The notes: generated from the sequence alone by a model not told the origin. Shown: positions 43,357-54,464, counted from the stretch's first letter. The stretch is DNA of 64,000 nt from Neofusicoccum parvum (GCA_020912385.1 CP087218.1:806001-870000), one strand, 5' to 3'. A program made the numbers and translations.

Positions 43357-46300
43357 CTAGTCAAGATCCTGGTTCTCCTGGTAGTTCTCCTGGTGGACCT
43401 CCTTGGCCTCCTGGTCCATCTCTCTTGCCAGACTAAATTGGTTTAGCAGCCCTAGGTGTAGAAACCACTTTATTGCTGCTTGGACCCCTTTCTTTGTTGA
43501 CAGAAGGGTGTGGTAGTCTGTGGTTTCTGCTAGTTGTAGCATCTGTGCTCTGCCTTCTTGGAAGTGTGGGCAGAACAGGAGGATATGCTTTGGTGTTTGT
43601 CTGTGCCAGCCACATGGGCAGGCTAGGCTGGGGTGGCCTGGTACCTTGCGCCTGGAGAGAAAGTCTTCAAGGCCAATGTATTCAGTGCGCAGCAGGGTGA
43701 GGAGAGTGCTTTGTGGTTTGGTGAGTTCACTGTAGAGCTGCCTGATTTTTGGATTCCAGGATACGCCCTGGGCCACTGGCTTGTTTCTCCTCTCCTGTCT
43801 AGTTTGCTTTGTCCACCTCTCCTTCCATAGCTCTCTGATTGCCGTACGAAGCCTGGTTTGCTCTAGGAATTTTTGACTTGCAGGGGGGCAGCTGCTGAGG
43901 AGGGAGTCCAGTTTTCTCCCTAGTAGTATTCTCCTAGATGGGCCAGAAGCTCCCTTGGTATTCAGTGTGGCCCTAGCAATCATCTTGATGTCCCTGCATA
44001 TGTTCTCAACTATTGTGGCTACCAGTCCCTTTTTGCTTCTGATTGTATGTGCCAGTGTAAGCTCATCTAAGTGGAGTGAGAGGGGGGCAATCCCAGTCTC
44101 ATGCTCTAGTGTTTGGGTGGGTGTTGACTTGTATGCTCCAGAGATGGCACGCAGGCACTGGCTTTGGATTTTTTCCAGGGGTTTGGCTGCTGTCTTTCTT
44201 GCTCCTGGGGTCCCTTCTGGGGAGTGCCACACCCCACAGCCATAGGTGAGAACTGGTCTTACTACTGCAGTGTAGATGTGGCGTGCCTTTGTAAAGGAGG
44301 CTCCCCAGGTAGATGCTGCAAGTCTGGAGAGAGAGGTGCATTGCCTTGTTACCTTAGCAGCAGTCTCCCTGATATGGGGTCCCCACCTGAGCTTGCTGTC
44401 TACATGGATGCCAAGTATCTTAATCTGTGGTTTAGGGTTGCCCTCAAAGCCGGGGATTTGAATCCTGGCCTTCATGTTGAATCTTTGTGGCCTTCTGGTG
44501 AAGTGAATAAGGTGGTACTTGTCTGGGGAGAATGCAGAGCCATGGGTGGCTGCCCACTGCTTATAAGTATTGTTGGCCTCTTCTAGTGCTCTGCAGTTTT
44601 GTTCTGTTGACCTACTGAAGGTAAGAATATTGGTGTCATCTACGAAGCCTAAGGGGAAGGTGCTTCCCCTTTTTAGCTCCGTAAGGAGGTTGGAGGCAAA
44701 GTAGAGGTAGAGGATTGGTGAGAGCGAGGATCCCTGGGGGATCCTAGTGGGGGTTGAGATCTGTGGGCTGATGTAGCCGCCAAAGGAGAGCTGAGTGGAC
44801 CTGTCCTGTAGGAAGGAGTGTGTGAATCTTTCTACCCAGCTTGGTAGCCTTGCTGCTCTCATGTTGTGGAGGAGCCGCTTATGGGAGATATGGTCATAGG
44901 CTCCTAAGATGTCCAAGCTGAGCACTGAGGCTACAAGGCCTGGATCCTGTGCCCAGATAGTGTGTATCTGTTCAGTGAGGAGTTCGAGAGTTGTGGCTGC
45001 TGATCTATTCCTTCTGGCTCCCATCTGGAAGTCTGGGAGTAGTCTGTGTGTTTTAGTTGCCTGGGAGATTCTATCTGCTATAATCCTCTCAAGCAGTTTC
45101 CCCAGCGTGTTAATTAGTGCGATTGGTCTGAAGGACTTGGCCTTAGTGTAGTCGTCCCTTTGTGGCTTTCTGAGTACTACAGTGATGGAGCACTTGAACT
45201 GTCTAGGGTGATAGGAGAGTACTAGGCACTGTTGGAATAACCTTGTAATAGGTTTGCTTAGTACCTGGGCGCACTGCTGTAGGATCCTGTTGATAATCCT
45301 GTCTGGCCTAGGAGCTTTGTCTGGGGAGAGCCTCTTGATAGTATATAGGACCTGCTCCTCGGTAAGGTCCTGTGGTATTTCTACTGGTGCTGGGTATGTA
45401 AATCCAGCTAGGTCTGAGAGGTTAGCATCCTTTAGAGTGGGGAAAAACTGGTTCCTGATGATTTCTGTCTTGGACAGGGTATCATAGTGTAACTGCCCAT
45501 CTGAGTCCCTTAGGGGGGGAAACTGGGGTGGAGCTGGTGGCTCTAGTGCCCTTGTTCTTGCCCACTTTGATAGCTTCCAGACTGCGCTTGAATCTGAGGT
45601 GATATTAGCTACTATTGTGCGCCATGCCTTAGTCCTATCCTTTCTGATTTGCCTCTTTTTACTGTTGGCTATAGTCTAGTAGGTGATCCAGTCCTCCTCT
45701 CTTCCTGTAGTAGTCCACTTCCTCCTAGCACCTCTGGCTTGTTGAACTAGTATGGAGCTTTCCTTTGTCCACTGCATAGAAGCCCAGGGTGATGGCCTTG
45801 TAGTGGGGATAGTATCTCGGATGGTGTCTTGGATGATCTTCTGGAGCTGTTCAGTAAAGTGGTTTAAGTTCTCTACTGTTGCTAATGGGAGGCCCTCTAG
45901 GCCTTGGATCCTGAGCTGGAGCGTCCTGTTGACCTTTTCCCAGTCCGCTTTCTTCCACTGAGGTCTAGGGGGTGGTTGGGTTACCAGGGTGGGGGCGGTG
46001 TCAAACGTGGTGAGGATGGGTAGGTGGTCAGAGGAGGATTCAAGCTCTAGGGGGATTCCACAGTGTAAGATTCTCTCTTCCAGCCAGTAAGAGGTGAAGA
46101 TAAGGTCTAAGGTGCTTTCACTATTCTTGGTTCTTCTGGTAATAGTTCCCCTGGGTAGCGTAAGGTTGAGGTTGGCTGTTGTAGCTATTCCAATCAGGCT
46201 GTCTGCAAGGCTGTGGTGTGTGGGAGAGGTGATGCCTCCCCAGAGGGGGTGATGCAGGTTGAAGTCTCCGAGGAGGATATATTCTCCTTGCCTGCTAAGG

Positions 46301-46689
46301 GCTCCTGGAAGGAGGGAGAGCGTTTCTAGGGAGGTGCTGGTGTGGGAGAGTGGTACTGGGTTGTAGCAGTTATGTATGTGGATGCTACGTGACTTGGTGA
46401 TAATAGTGAGGGTAATGAGGTCCGGGGAGTGTATAGTTTCCTGCTATGATTCTGGAGCCAGAGCCTTGCTTATAAGGAAGCAGGTTCTCGCCTCGCCCTC
46501 CTAGGGGAAGACTGTATGGTAAGCTGGGTGTCTTGCTGTGGTTTTGATCTTTAGATTCCTCCAGGGTTCCTGGAGAGCTAGGATGTGGTGGGTTTTTGGG
46601 TCTAGCTCCTTGAAGAGGGGAAGCATGACTTTATCCTTGCTCTTATTTACGTTGTACTGTAGGATAGAGAGTGTATTTGTCTCCATCAT
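43357..46689 (-). pseudogene. LINE ORF2: endonuclease plus reverse transcriptase, three nonsense codons
   Basis: One frame of 1111 codons with TAG at 46503-46501, 46446-46444 and 45678-45676, and no frameshift. The endonuclease domain keeps its catalytic pattern: SILQYNVNKSK, ALQEPW, LLGDFNLHHPLWGG and ESSSDHLPI. The reverse transcriptase spans about codons 450-720, with PDKAPRPD, KSFRPIALINTLGKLLERII, SLDILGAYDHIS, IPQGSSLSPILYL and the catalytic GFVDDTN. The C terminus has CPCGWHRQTPKHILLFCPHF, the CCHC-type finger that ends many fungal ORF2 proteins. Downstream of 45676 the frame is fully open to 43357. No RNase H signature (Asp-Gly-Ser strand and following acidic residues) is visible between the two. 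Confidence 0.88.
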
Positions 46690-48236
46690 TAGGTTTCATT
46701 CATTACTGTGTCAGGCTGCGTGGGGTTGGGTGTGCTATCTTGAGTAGTAGGAGTGGTTTCCCTAGGGTTTCCTCCATCCGTATGTTGGGAGCTGCGTAGT
46801 CCAAAGCTAGTGAAGGTTAGCTGACTAGGTGGAGGGGGTCTGCTAAGGTCTCTTGGCCTGCCTGGGCCTCTCTTAGGCTCCTCCTCCCTTAGTCTCTTTC
46901 TAGACTTTGCAAGGGTCCAGCCTTCCTGTGCCTGCTGTTGAGTAGCCTGGGGCCTCTCTCTATATCCTCCTGGGTTTGTAAGCCGGGCCTGAGTAGCCCT
47001 GGTCTGGTTTGCCTTGCGGGTGGGGCAGGAGTTACTCCATGTAGTGTGCTTTTAGTTGCAGTTAGCACACTGGGTTTCCTCCTTGTTACAGTCTCTGGTG
47101 TTATGACTGCTAGCACACTGGCCACACCTAGGCTCCTTCCTACAGTGCTTTGCTATGTGTCCATAGGCCTGGCAGTTATAGCACTGGGTAACTGTAAACG
47201 CAGGGCTATAAAACTCTGCAGTATAGAGGGAGAAGTTGTAGAGCACTCCCTTTTCAATAAGCTAGTTGGCTGCCTCTAGGTTGGTGGTGCTAAGGATTAC
47301 TGCTGAGTGTATCTTCCCTTCAGGTTGCTTCTTCTTTAGCCAGGCCAGCTTGGCGATCTGCAGGTTAGGGTGTAGTGTCCTATTCTGCTCCTGGAGGGTG
47401 CTGGCAGCCTGTGGCTCAGCAGGATCAATTCCCTTGAGGGGGACATTGTGTACTAGGACTGAGTATAGCTGTTGATTTGGTCGGATCTCCTGGCCTAGCC
47501 CAGCTGTCCACTCCTGGTCTCCGAGTAGGCCTGCCCTGGTTTGTGCATCAGGCACAAAGATCCTAATATCCCCACTGGGGAGCTTCCTTGCAGCAAGAAC
47601 CTTCTTACAGGCAGGATTCTTGCCCGCCTGGATTGTCTGGACAATGGCCTGGTTTGAGAGTAGGGCAACAGCCTCCCTAGTGGCTGGTTCAGAGAGGTGT
47701 AGGGTGAGTTCAGTGGTGATGGGGGGTGTAGAGGCTTTTGGGGGGGACCGGGCTACAATCTGTGACCATTTAGGTATGGCAGGCTGTAGTGGCTGGTGTA
47801 CTGCCTTCTTCACCTGCCTGATCTCATCCAGGATGTCCTTGAGGTCTGGTTCCTTGGCCTCGGCCCTTTGGATAGTAGTAGTGTAGTCCTGGAAGATTGT
47901 CTTGGCAATCCTGAAAAAATTTTCCAGTTGGGGAGAGAGAGCTGGAAGGTCACCACCTGGCGTCTGTAAGGCTTGGCTGAGGTTGTCCAGTGTCTTGATG
48001 GCTCTATTGATGTATTCCACACTGGTTTGAGGTCCTCCATTAGTCTTAGGAAGGTGTTGTGGGTGATTGTTGGGGGTGGTCTGGGAGAGGTTTCCTCCCC
48101 CTTCCTGGTCCTCTCCTTCCACCACGGCGCTGCTGCAGCTATTAGGAGTGCTGCTATAAGGTTCGTAAGGTCTAGGAGAGTTCCTAGGGCCCTCTCCTAT
48201 TGCCGTAGCTTGAGGTTGATTTTTTGGTGAGGTCAT
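46689..48236 (-). pseudogene. LINE ORF1: gag-like RNA-binding protein, two nonsense codons
   Basis: A 516-codon frame starting MTSPKNQPQ at 48236. It has TAG at codon 325 (47264-47262) and TAA at codon 395 (47054-47052); otherwise it is open to TAA at 46691-46689. The N-terminal part is Pro/Ser-rich, then helical. The middle (ELTLHLSEPATREAVALLS, SGDIRIFVPDAQTRAGL) resembles the RRM-like region of LINE gag proteins. After the first stop come zinc knuckles CYNCQAYGHIAKHC and CGQCASSHNTRDC and the start of a third (CANC). The C terminus is basic (GWTLAKSRKRLREEE). Both stops replace what is most simply a Gln codon (CAG, CAA). An in-frame extension upstream (starting 48290) is host sequence, not element. 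Confidence 0.85.
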
Positions 48237-48243
48237 GTTCTTT

Positions 48244-48258
48244 AGCGTATTTGTATAG
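48244..48258 (-). repeat. Target-site duplication, 5' copy of the LINE
   Basis: CTATACAAATACGCT on the minus strand, immediately before the 5' end of the element. It is identical to 43094-43108. Confidence 0.85.
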
Positions 48259-48351
48259 CCGCCCTTCATATTGCAGTTGAGAGAAACCATTTTGAAAAGC
48301 TTGCTGATCCTTCAATTGATCATCATCAACCTCTGAATACGTGAGCGACAT
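48244..48351 (-). pseudogene. Upstream half of the host frame interrupted by the LINE
   Basis: From an ATG at 48351 the minus strand reads MSLTYSEVDDDQLKDQQ and continues open for 36 codons through the target-site duplication (LYKYA). Collapsing the duplication joins it in frame to 43093 and below. Farther upstream, 48525-48330 is open in a different frame (ESDFLRAAIIDITKDRKR), so an intron or an indel lies between. I do not recognise the family from this half. Confidence 0.4.
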
Positions 48352-48631
48352 TGGTGTAAGGTGCTTCTGGCTAGATTTATGAGCACATCAATTTCTCTCG
48401 CGTGTTTCGCAATGCCCTCAGCGGAGATACGTTTCCTGTCTTTTGTAATGTCGATGATTGCCGCTCGCAAGAAATCTGATTCGTGGATTTTGGTTTGGTT
48501 TATTGAGTATGCTATTGTATCTGCTGTAATGTATACGTAATTTCAAAAAATGGAAGCCGGAGTAGAAATTTTGAAGGTCCGGGTCAAAGCCGATTAACTT
48601 GCCATCTGATCAGATATGCGAAAAACAGTCA

Positions 48632-48913
48632 ATGACTGTTCATGGGAAGACTAAAGCAGTAGTCATCAACCCGCTTGAGGAAACCTTCAACATGGAACAT
48701 AAGCCTGAGCCGGAATATACTCGTCCTGACGGAGAGACTCGTAGAGTTCTTGACAAAGCAGAGGGTATCCTAAATTCTTTGAAGGATGACTGCTTACGAG
48801 AGTCTGGAGAGTTGGTCGCGAATGAGATATGTTTGATATTGGTACTTGGTAGAGTAAAGCAAACTCCTCTTTATGTAGCGTTGAAAAGGCACACGCAGCT
48901 AATACAGCCTTGA
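48632..48913 (+). CDS. Hypothetical short protein, possibly a fragment
   Basis: A 93-residue frame beginning MTVHGKTKAVVINPLEETF, with balanced, charged composition (DGETRRVLDKAEGILNSLK, then GELVANEICLILVLG). No family is recognised and no intron signals were found. It lies in the AT-richer sequence beside the LINE and could be a remnant of a larger gene. An A/T-rich tail (AAATAAAATAAATA) at 48914-48930 could serve as a polyadenylation region. Confidence 0.25.
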   Translation: MTVHGKTKAVVINPLEETFNMEHKPEPEYTRPDGETRRVLDKAEGILNSLKDDCLRESGELVANEICLILVLGRVKQTPLYVALKRHTQLIQP

Positions 48914-48956
48914 TAAATAAAATAAATAGAGTCGAAGTATTGTCTCAGCCTTCCCT

Positions 48957-51900
48957 TCATGTAGAAGAGACCCACGCTTCCTCCATCCAGTACTTCAACA
49001 TCTTACCCACCAGTTCTTCATCAACAACCGTCCCCTCCCTCAAGCTCGGCGCAAGCTTCCTTGCTTTTGTCGTATCAAAAACTGGATGAGGCTCATCCTT
49101 TACTACTCCATACCTCTTCCTAAAGAAATCCAGCAGCCTGATCGGCGGATTCTTCTCCACATCCTGCTCCGACGCCTCCAACCTTCTCACCCACTCCCTC
49201 TGCGGCACCGCCTCAAACACCAACCCACACCTCCTCAACGCAGGCAAGAACTCCGCATTCCACCTCACCCTCCTCAAATTCTCCACATGGAACACCTCCA
49301 GCCCCTCCACCCCCTCCCCCTCCGCAACCGCCAGCTCCACCACCGCCCTCGCCGTCACATCCACCGGCAACCACCCCACCTCCTCCTCGCCCCCTCCGCC
49401 CTCCACCACCGGCAGCGCCCCCACCGTCACCGCCGCCCGCACCGTCGCCGGCACCGCCTCGCCCGCGCTCCACCGCCCCCCCACCGTGTCCCCGCACACC
49501 TGCCCGACCCGCACCACCCGCACGCGCGCCCCCGCGCCCGCCGCCGCGGCTGCGCACATGCCTTCCGCCACCCACTTGCTCTGCGCGTACCCCATCGGCT
49601 CGACGGCGGCCCACGGGACGAGGGTCTCGGGGACGGCGTGCGCGGGGGTGCCGCGCAGGGCGGCGGCGATGCTGGAGATGAAGGTTGTGCGGGGCTTGGG
49701 GCGCAGCGGGGAGGAGGCGGCGAGGGCGAGGAGGGCGTGGGTGGAGCGCAGGGCGTGCGGCTCGAAGCTGCGGAGGGCGTGGTTGAAGTTGACGGGCCAG
49801 GCGTTGTGGATGACGTGCGTGGTCGTGGCGCGGATGAGGGCGAGGGTGGTGGGCGGCAGGCCGAGGGTGGGGGAGGAGAGGTCGCAGGGGTGGGCGGAGA
49901 TTTTGGGGTGGTGGGTGGTTGGGGAGAGGGGCGGGTGGAGGTTGGCGTGGTGGAGGGAGGAGAGGATGCGGGCGTGGGCGGTGGTGGGGGAGGAGGCGCG
50001 GACGGGGCAGTAGATGGTGGTGATGGTGGGGGAGAGGAGGAGCGTGTGGAGGATGTGGGTGCCGATGGCGCCGGTGGCGCCGGTGAGGAGCTGGGGGTGG
50101 TGTTAGTGGGTGGGAGTTGGGGTGAGAGTGAGGGGCGGGGGCTTACCACACACTGCTTCTCAGGGGTGACTGTGCTGGGCGCTGGCTCGGGGAAGTGGGA
50201 GTACTTCTCGAGCAGTTCCATAGCGAGCTTCTCGGTTGAGTCCTGTTCACTTGCCACGCCTTGTCGAACGTCAAGCAAGTGGGTGGTGAGAAGCTCGACG
50301 CTCGGATGGTCGAAGACAACGTTGGTGGCGAGCGAGCGGCCGGCGAGGTTGACGCTCCTCAGTAGCTTAGACCGCACATTGGTTGCCTGCAGCGAGTCCA
50401 TTCCTAGAACAAAGAAGTCGGATGCATCAGTCAGAGCCGTCGTGTCTTGTTCGAGCCTCAGCTCGTGGCGGACAGTGTGACGGACCAGGTCGCGCACTTC
50501 GGCGTCCGACAGCGATGTCTCGGCGTCTCTTGCCATCTCTCTCGCGTTGTAGTAGTCCTCAATGTCAGACTCAAACTGCTTGATGAACAGCGAGCGGATC
50601 ACGGTGGCCTTGTCGGTGCACGGGAACTGCGTGCCGGCTTCCTTGACAATGACTGCGTCAGGGGATATCCGCGCATACGCCGGGACGCGCGAGTTGCCCA
50701 GCTCCAGGTCCGGCAAGATGCTCGCAACGATCTCGTCCCTGCTCAAGCCCGCAGCCCCGTCGGCCGCCACGACAACCATGCCCAGCGAGTCCCTCTGGGC
50801 GCCGAACACCACGGCAGCCCTCACGTTTGGGTTCGCGGCGACGGCCTCCTCCAGCGGGATGGGGTCGGCCTTCTCGCCGTTAAGCAGCACGACGATGTCG
50901 TCCATGCGGGCCACGAACTTCCACTTGCTCGGGTCGTCGGGGTGGCGGCGGAACAGGTCCTTGGTGGCGTAGGAGCCGTCGGGGCGGTCGGCCAGCACCT
51001 TGGCCCGCAGCCCGGGCAGCACCACCAGCTGGAACAGCCCGTCGGCAACCGGCTCGAAGGCCAGGAACGGGGCTGCGTCCGGCAGCGGCGTCACCCAGTT
51101 CCACTGGTCGCGCGACGGCTCCATCAGCGCGCCCGACTCTGTCTGGCCGTACAGGTGGAAGAGATGCGCCCCCGCCGCCACCAGCCGGTCGCCCAGCTCG
51201 TCCGGGATGGCCGACCCGGCCGCGATGACCTGCGCGAGCGCGCCGAGCCGCGCGGTGCCGCCGGCGGCTTCGGTGATGAACTTGAGGATGTACGGCACGG
51301 TGACGAGGGCCTGCGACGCGGTCGTGTCGAGCCCGGTGAGGATGGCCGAAGCGGTGATGGGGCGGGCGGCGTTGAGGATGGAGAGGCGCGTGCCGTTGAC
51401 CAGGCAGCGGAGCAGCGTGGCGAGCCCGAAGCTGTGGAAGAGCGGGAGCGTGCTCAAAGTGTCGACACGGGGCATGCGGCCGGCGATGTTGGCGGCTTGC
51501 AGCAGCCACGCCTTGGACCGCAGCGGCACCGGCTTGGGGAGCCCGGTGGTCCCGCCGCTGTGGATGATGAAGCCCTGCAGCTCGCCGTCGTCCACCGGCG
51601 GCAGCGTCAGGTGTGCTTGCTTCAGGGATGCAGGATCGGACAGAAAGGCCATGTCTAGCATGGGCACTGTTGCAAGCGGCAGACCCGACGATTTGCGGAC
51701 GCGCGCCATGCTCTCCAGCGCGGGGCCGGACGCCACAACGACATTGCAGTGGGTGGTCCTGAGGAGATGCTCGAAGCCCTGGTCGGCCAGCCGGGGAGAG
51801 ATAAACATGGAGGTGAGGCCGAGGCGCTGCAGCGCCAGGAAGGCTATGTAGTACTCCAGGCTCGAGATGCCGACTATGGCCACGGTGTTGGCGGGGCCGC

Positions 51901-52105
51901 TCAAGTCTAAGCCGGCGAAGGCTTCGGCATACTTGGTGGCAGCCAGTCTCGTCAGCCGCTCGAGATCACGGCCCGTGTAGTCGACGAAATCGGACTCGTT
52001 CGCCGGGTAGGAGATGAGCACACGGTCTGCATGGGTGTCGGCGCGGCGCCGGATGACTTGGTCCAGCGTCACGCATGGCTCTTCGTGGTTGGGGAGGCTG
52101 CCCAT
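48957..52105 (-). CDS. NRPS-like adenylation-thiolation-reductase (A-T-R) enzyme
   Basis: Two exons, 52105-50147 and 50090-48957 (1030 residues), one 56-nt intron. Residues ~12-480 are an adenylation domain of the NRPS-like reductase type: core motif HSGGTTGLPKP at 182-192, TLPLFHSFGLA, LYGQTESGALM, and ARMDDIVVLLNGEKADP. A carrier domain follows with phosphopantetheine Ser571 in FFVLGMDSLQ. The second exon is a thioester-reductase (NAD-binding 4) domain: Rossmann motif TGATGAIG at 656-663 and catalytic YAQSK at 821-825. Such enzymes activate a carboxylic acid with ATP, load it on the carrier and release it by NADPH reduction as aldehyde or alcohol. No condensation domain is present. The substrate cannot be read by eye. 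It lies head-to-tail with the D-2-hydroxyacid dehydrogenase gene 468 bp upstream. The last third is extremely GC-rich. Confidence 0.92.
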
Positions 52106-52573
52106 GGTCTGCTGCTTTTCCTGGCCGAGGGGACTTGGAAACAGGACAGTATAATCAGCTCTATGCTCTGGTACCTGCGTCGGACCGAGACCGGTGCAGT
52201 GATCGGACTTATAACGGTCGCTTGTGCCGATCAGCTCCGCAATCGCAGAGATTAGATCCGCACCCCGGCGGCACCTATCTCAACACCACTCCCTACCTCG
52301 TGGGGCCGCGCAGCTTCCGGCAGTGATTTTCCACCACCCACGTCACAGCAGCGTGCCTTAAACACCGCGGCCACCGGCACCCGTGGGGCGTTTCCGTGGA
52401 CATGAGGATGTGCCTTGCGCTACCGGCGTGGGCCCGGAGTTCGTCTGATCACTTGCGGAAACAGCTCCCTGATAAGCGTGCACCGGAGCCTTTATCTGAG
52501 ACACTAACAGACAGCCGGGTCAAATACGATGTGCACATTGTCCAAGGTAACCTCCCCCATGCCCGCCCCCATG
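52106..52573. promoter_or_regulatory. Promoter region of the A-T-R gene
   Basis: 468 bp between the start of the A-T-R gene and the stop of the dehydrogenase gene, both minus strand. No open gene. It includes CGTGGGG/CCCCACG-like short palindromic sequence near 52298-52390, but no recognisable regulator site. Confidence 0.4.
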
Positions 52574-53676
52574 TCACTCTGACTCGGGCTCGAACGAGTC
52601 CTTCCTCAGCCGCACCTCGTTGACAGGCGCGAGCGGCTTGCCCGTGTCGAAATACCTGCGGATGTTGGCAAAGCATTCGTCCTCCGCCTTCGCAAACGAG
52701 CCCTCGGTCAAGCCGCCCATGTGCGGCTGGACCACCACCTTGTCGCTCTCCATAAAATACGGGTGGATCCCTGCGGGCTCGCCTTCAAAAACATCCAGCC
52801 CGGCGCGAACGACCTTCCCGTTTTCGAGCGCTGCGATAAGCGCCTCGTCGTCAATCACCGGCCCACGCGAGGTGTTGATAATGTACGACCCGTCCCTCAT
52901 CATCTGGAACTCGTCCGCGCCCATCAGCCGCGTCGTCCCGGAAGTGAGGGGGCAGTGGAGAGACACAATGTCGGATGACTGCAGCAGCTCCTCCAGCGTG
53001 CCGCAATATGACGCTCCGCATGGTACCTCCTCGGCCGGGAGGGGCCTGCGGTTGTAATATCTGATACGCATGTTGAACGCCGCCGCTCTGCGCGCGAGAC
53101 ATCGCCCGATGTTGCCCATGCCGACGATGCCGAGCGTCAGGCCTGCTGGGTCTCGCGAGAGGGAAAGACCAGTCCGCCAGCGCCCCTGTCGGAAATTGCT
53201 CTCCGCGCGGGTGGTGTCACGGAGAACGGCCAAGATGAGGAAGAGCGCCATGTCGGCTGTGGCCTCGCCGGTTGCATATCTGGTGTTGCAGAACCATATG
53301 CCTTGAGACGTCATCCAGTCCACGTCGAAGTCGTTGTACCCTATCTGCGCCGATGCAACGATGCGCAGGTGCGGGAGAAGCGGAGAGAGGAGCTCGGCAT
53401 CGAAGGGCTCGAATGGCTGTGTTCCCAGACGGCAGACCACAGCCTGGTATGGTCCCCGAGAGGCAGCCATCTCGGGTAGCTTCTCGAGAAGCTCGGTACG
53501 GGTCGAAGCATCGAGGATCTAGATCCAAGGCTTAGTGACAGCTCACGATTATTCAGGGTTGGACTCACATCGATATCGAAGTGTTTCTGGTTCAGCTCGA
53601 TTCCTCCGCCGGAGTGCTTGGGCTTGCCCAGGAACAAAACCCTGGGCTTCGACGCGAAGGGGGAATATGTGTGCAT
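52574..53676 (-). CDS. D-isomer-specific 2-hydroxyacid dehydrogenase
   Basis: Two exons, 53676-53569 and 53518-52574 (350 residues). The Rossmann dinucleotide motif is TLGIVGMGNIGRCLA at about 163-177. Catalytic residues of the family are in place: Arg near 254 in INTSRGPVID, Glu near 281 in GLDVFEGEP, and His near 302 in VVQPHMGGLT. The enzyme interconverts 2-keto acids and D-2-hydroxyacids with NAD(P)H; glyoxylate, hydroxypyruvate or aryl-pyruvate reductases are the closest fungal types. The N terminus begins MHTYSPFASKPRVLFLGKPK, with an insert of HSGGGIELNQ type before the first strand ends. The intron (GTGAGT...TCTAG) is 50 nt. Its place between the A-T-R enzyme and a secreted FAD oxidase suggests it supplies or modifies a keto or hydroxy acid for that pathway (inference). 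Confidence 0.92.
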
Positions 53677-54464
53677 TCTCGCAGTGGTTTTGAAGTGAAG
53701 GCAGGGGCTCGCAGGCTGGCCACACACGCAGAAAAAGAGAGGGTCTTCTTGCTTCTTTGTCAGATTGTCCCAGCCGCCAAGCACACCAGGTGGATAGAGG
53801 GTGCTGCACGCACAGCATCGCCGGGTACTAATACCGGGGGACAATCGGACGGTTGCATCGTCGCTCAGGCTCCCTGCGCAGCGTGCTGTCATGACAAGCC
53901 TCAGCTAGCGCATAAGCCCGATGCATCAAAGCTTGCTTTGCACCGCTCGCACAGCAGTGGCCCGGAGACTTCTCCAAGGAACCTGCCGCCGTGGGCCTGG
54001 GCCGTGCGCGATGCCGGTCCGAAGCTCTTATGCGATCATCTTATCTCTGCTCGCCAATCTTAACCGCTTGGGACGCTGCCATGCCTACAAGCCCGTGAGC
54101 GACCGGGGATCGCAACATGCCGAGCTCCCTGTCCTAGTATAGCGCTCCACCATTTAAATTGCTCAGATCACAAAAGTCCAGCAGCACGTAACTCGCCCTC
54201 CATTCCGCCTCACCGCTGGCCCGAGCCCCCGGTATTCCGACCCGACCCATGACACTTTCTCACAGGTTTTTTTCCAGCCCGCACCATTGCGGCGACGAAA
54301 GGCGGCATTCACCTTGGAGCGCCGTATAGCCCGGACATGAATCAGACCACCGACCTCGGAGCCGGCTGTCACGATCGAACTCTTCCGCCATAAAAGCTTA
54401 GGGGCGGCCGCTCTAGAGCACCAGCACCAGGATCCCACACGCTCATTCCCCCAGCCTCCATCCA
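53677..54464. promoter_or_regulatory. Divergent promoter region, dehydrogenase / FAD oxidase
   Basis: 788 bp between divergent start codons. ATTTAAAT-like sequence at 54152-54160 is the best TATA candidate for the FAD oxidase, though rather distant. An unusual set of restriction-type hexamers and an octamer lies at 54394-54435 (see findings). Confidence 0.45.

Larger units (their letters stand above)
43109..48243 (-). mobile_element. Non-LTR (LINE) retrotransposon, full length, inactivated
   Basis: A 5135-bp element on the minus strand, bounded by a perfect 15-bp direct repeat. The 5' end begins a few bases before the ORF1 ATG (48236). The 3' end is a short ATCT-type repeat (TTTATCTATCTAT) in place of poly(A). 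ORF1 is gag-like with zinc knuckles. ORF2 has apurinic endonuclease, reverse transcriptase and a C-terminal Cys/His finger. The stop of ORF1 and start of ORF2 overlap as TAATG. The reverse transcriptase carries FVDD rather than FADD, as I recall for fungal Tad-like LINEs, though I see no RNase H domain. Five nonsense codons and no frameshift interrupt the two frames. The young-looking duplication and clean frames suggest a recent insertion. Confidence 0.9.

Noticed and set aside
48237..48290. In-frame extension of LINE ORF1 upstream to an ATG at 48290
   Set aside because: Crosses the target-site duplication, so these codons are host sequence and not part of the element.
49086..50480. 464-codon plus-strand frame opposite the A-T-R reductase
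   Set aside because: Antisense to a clearly conserved enzyme; His/Pro/Arg then Gly/Asp/Glu runs are a shadow of GC-rich codons.
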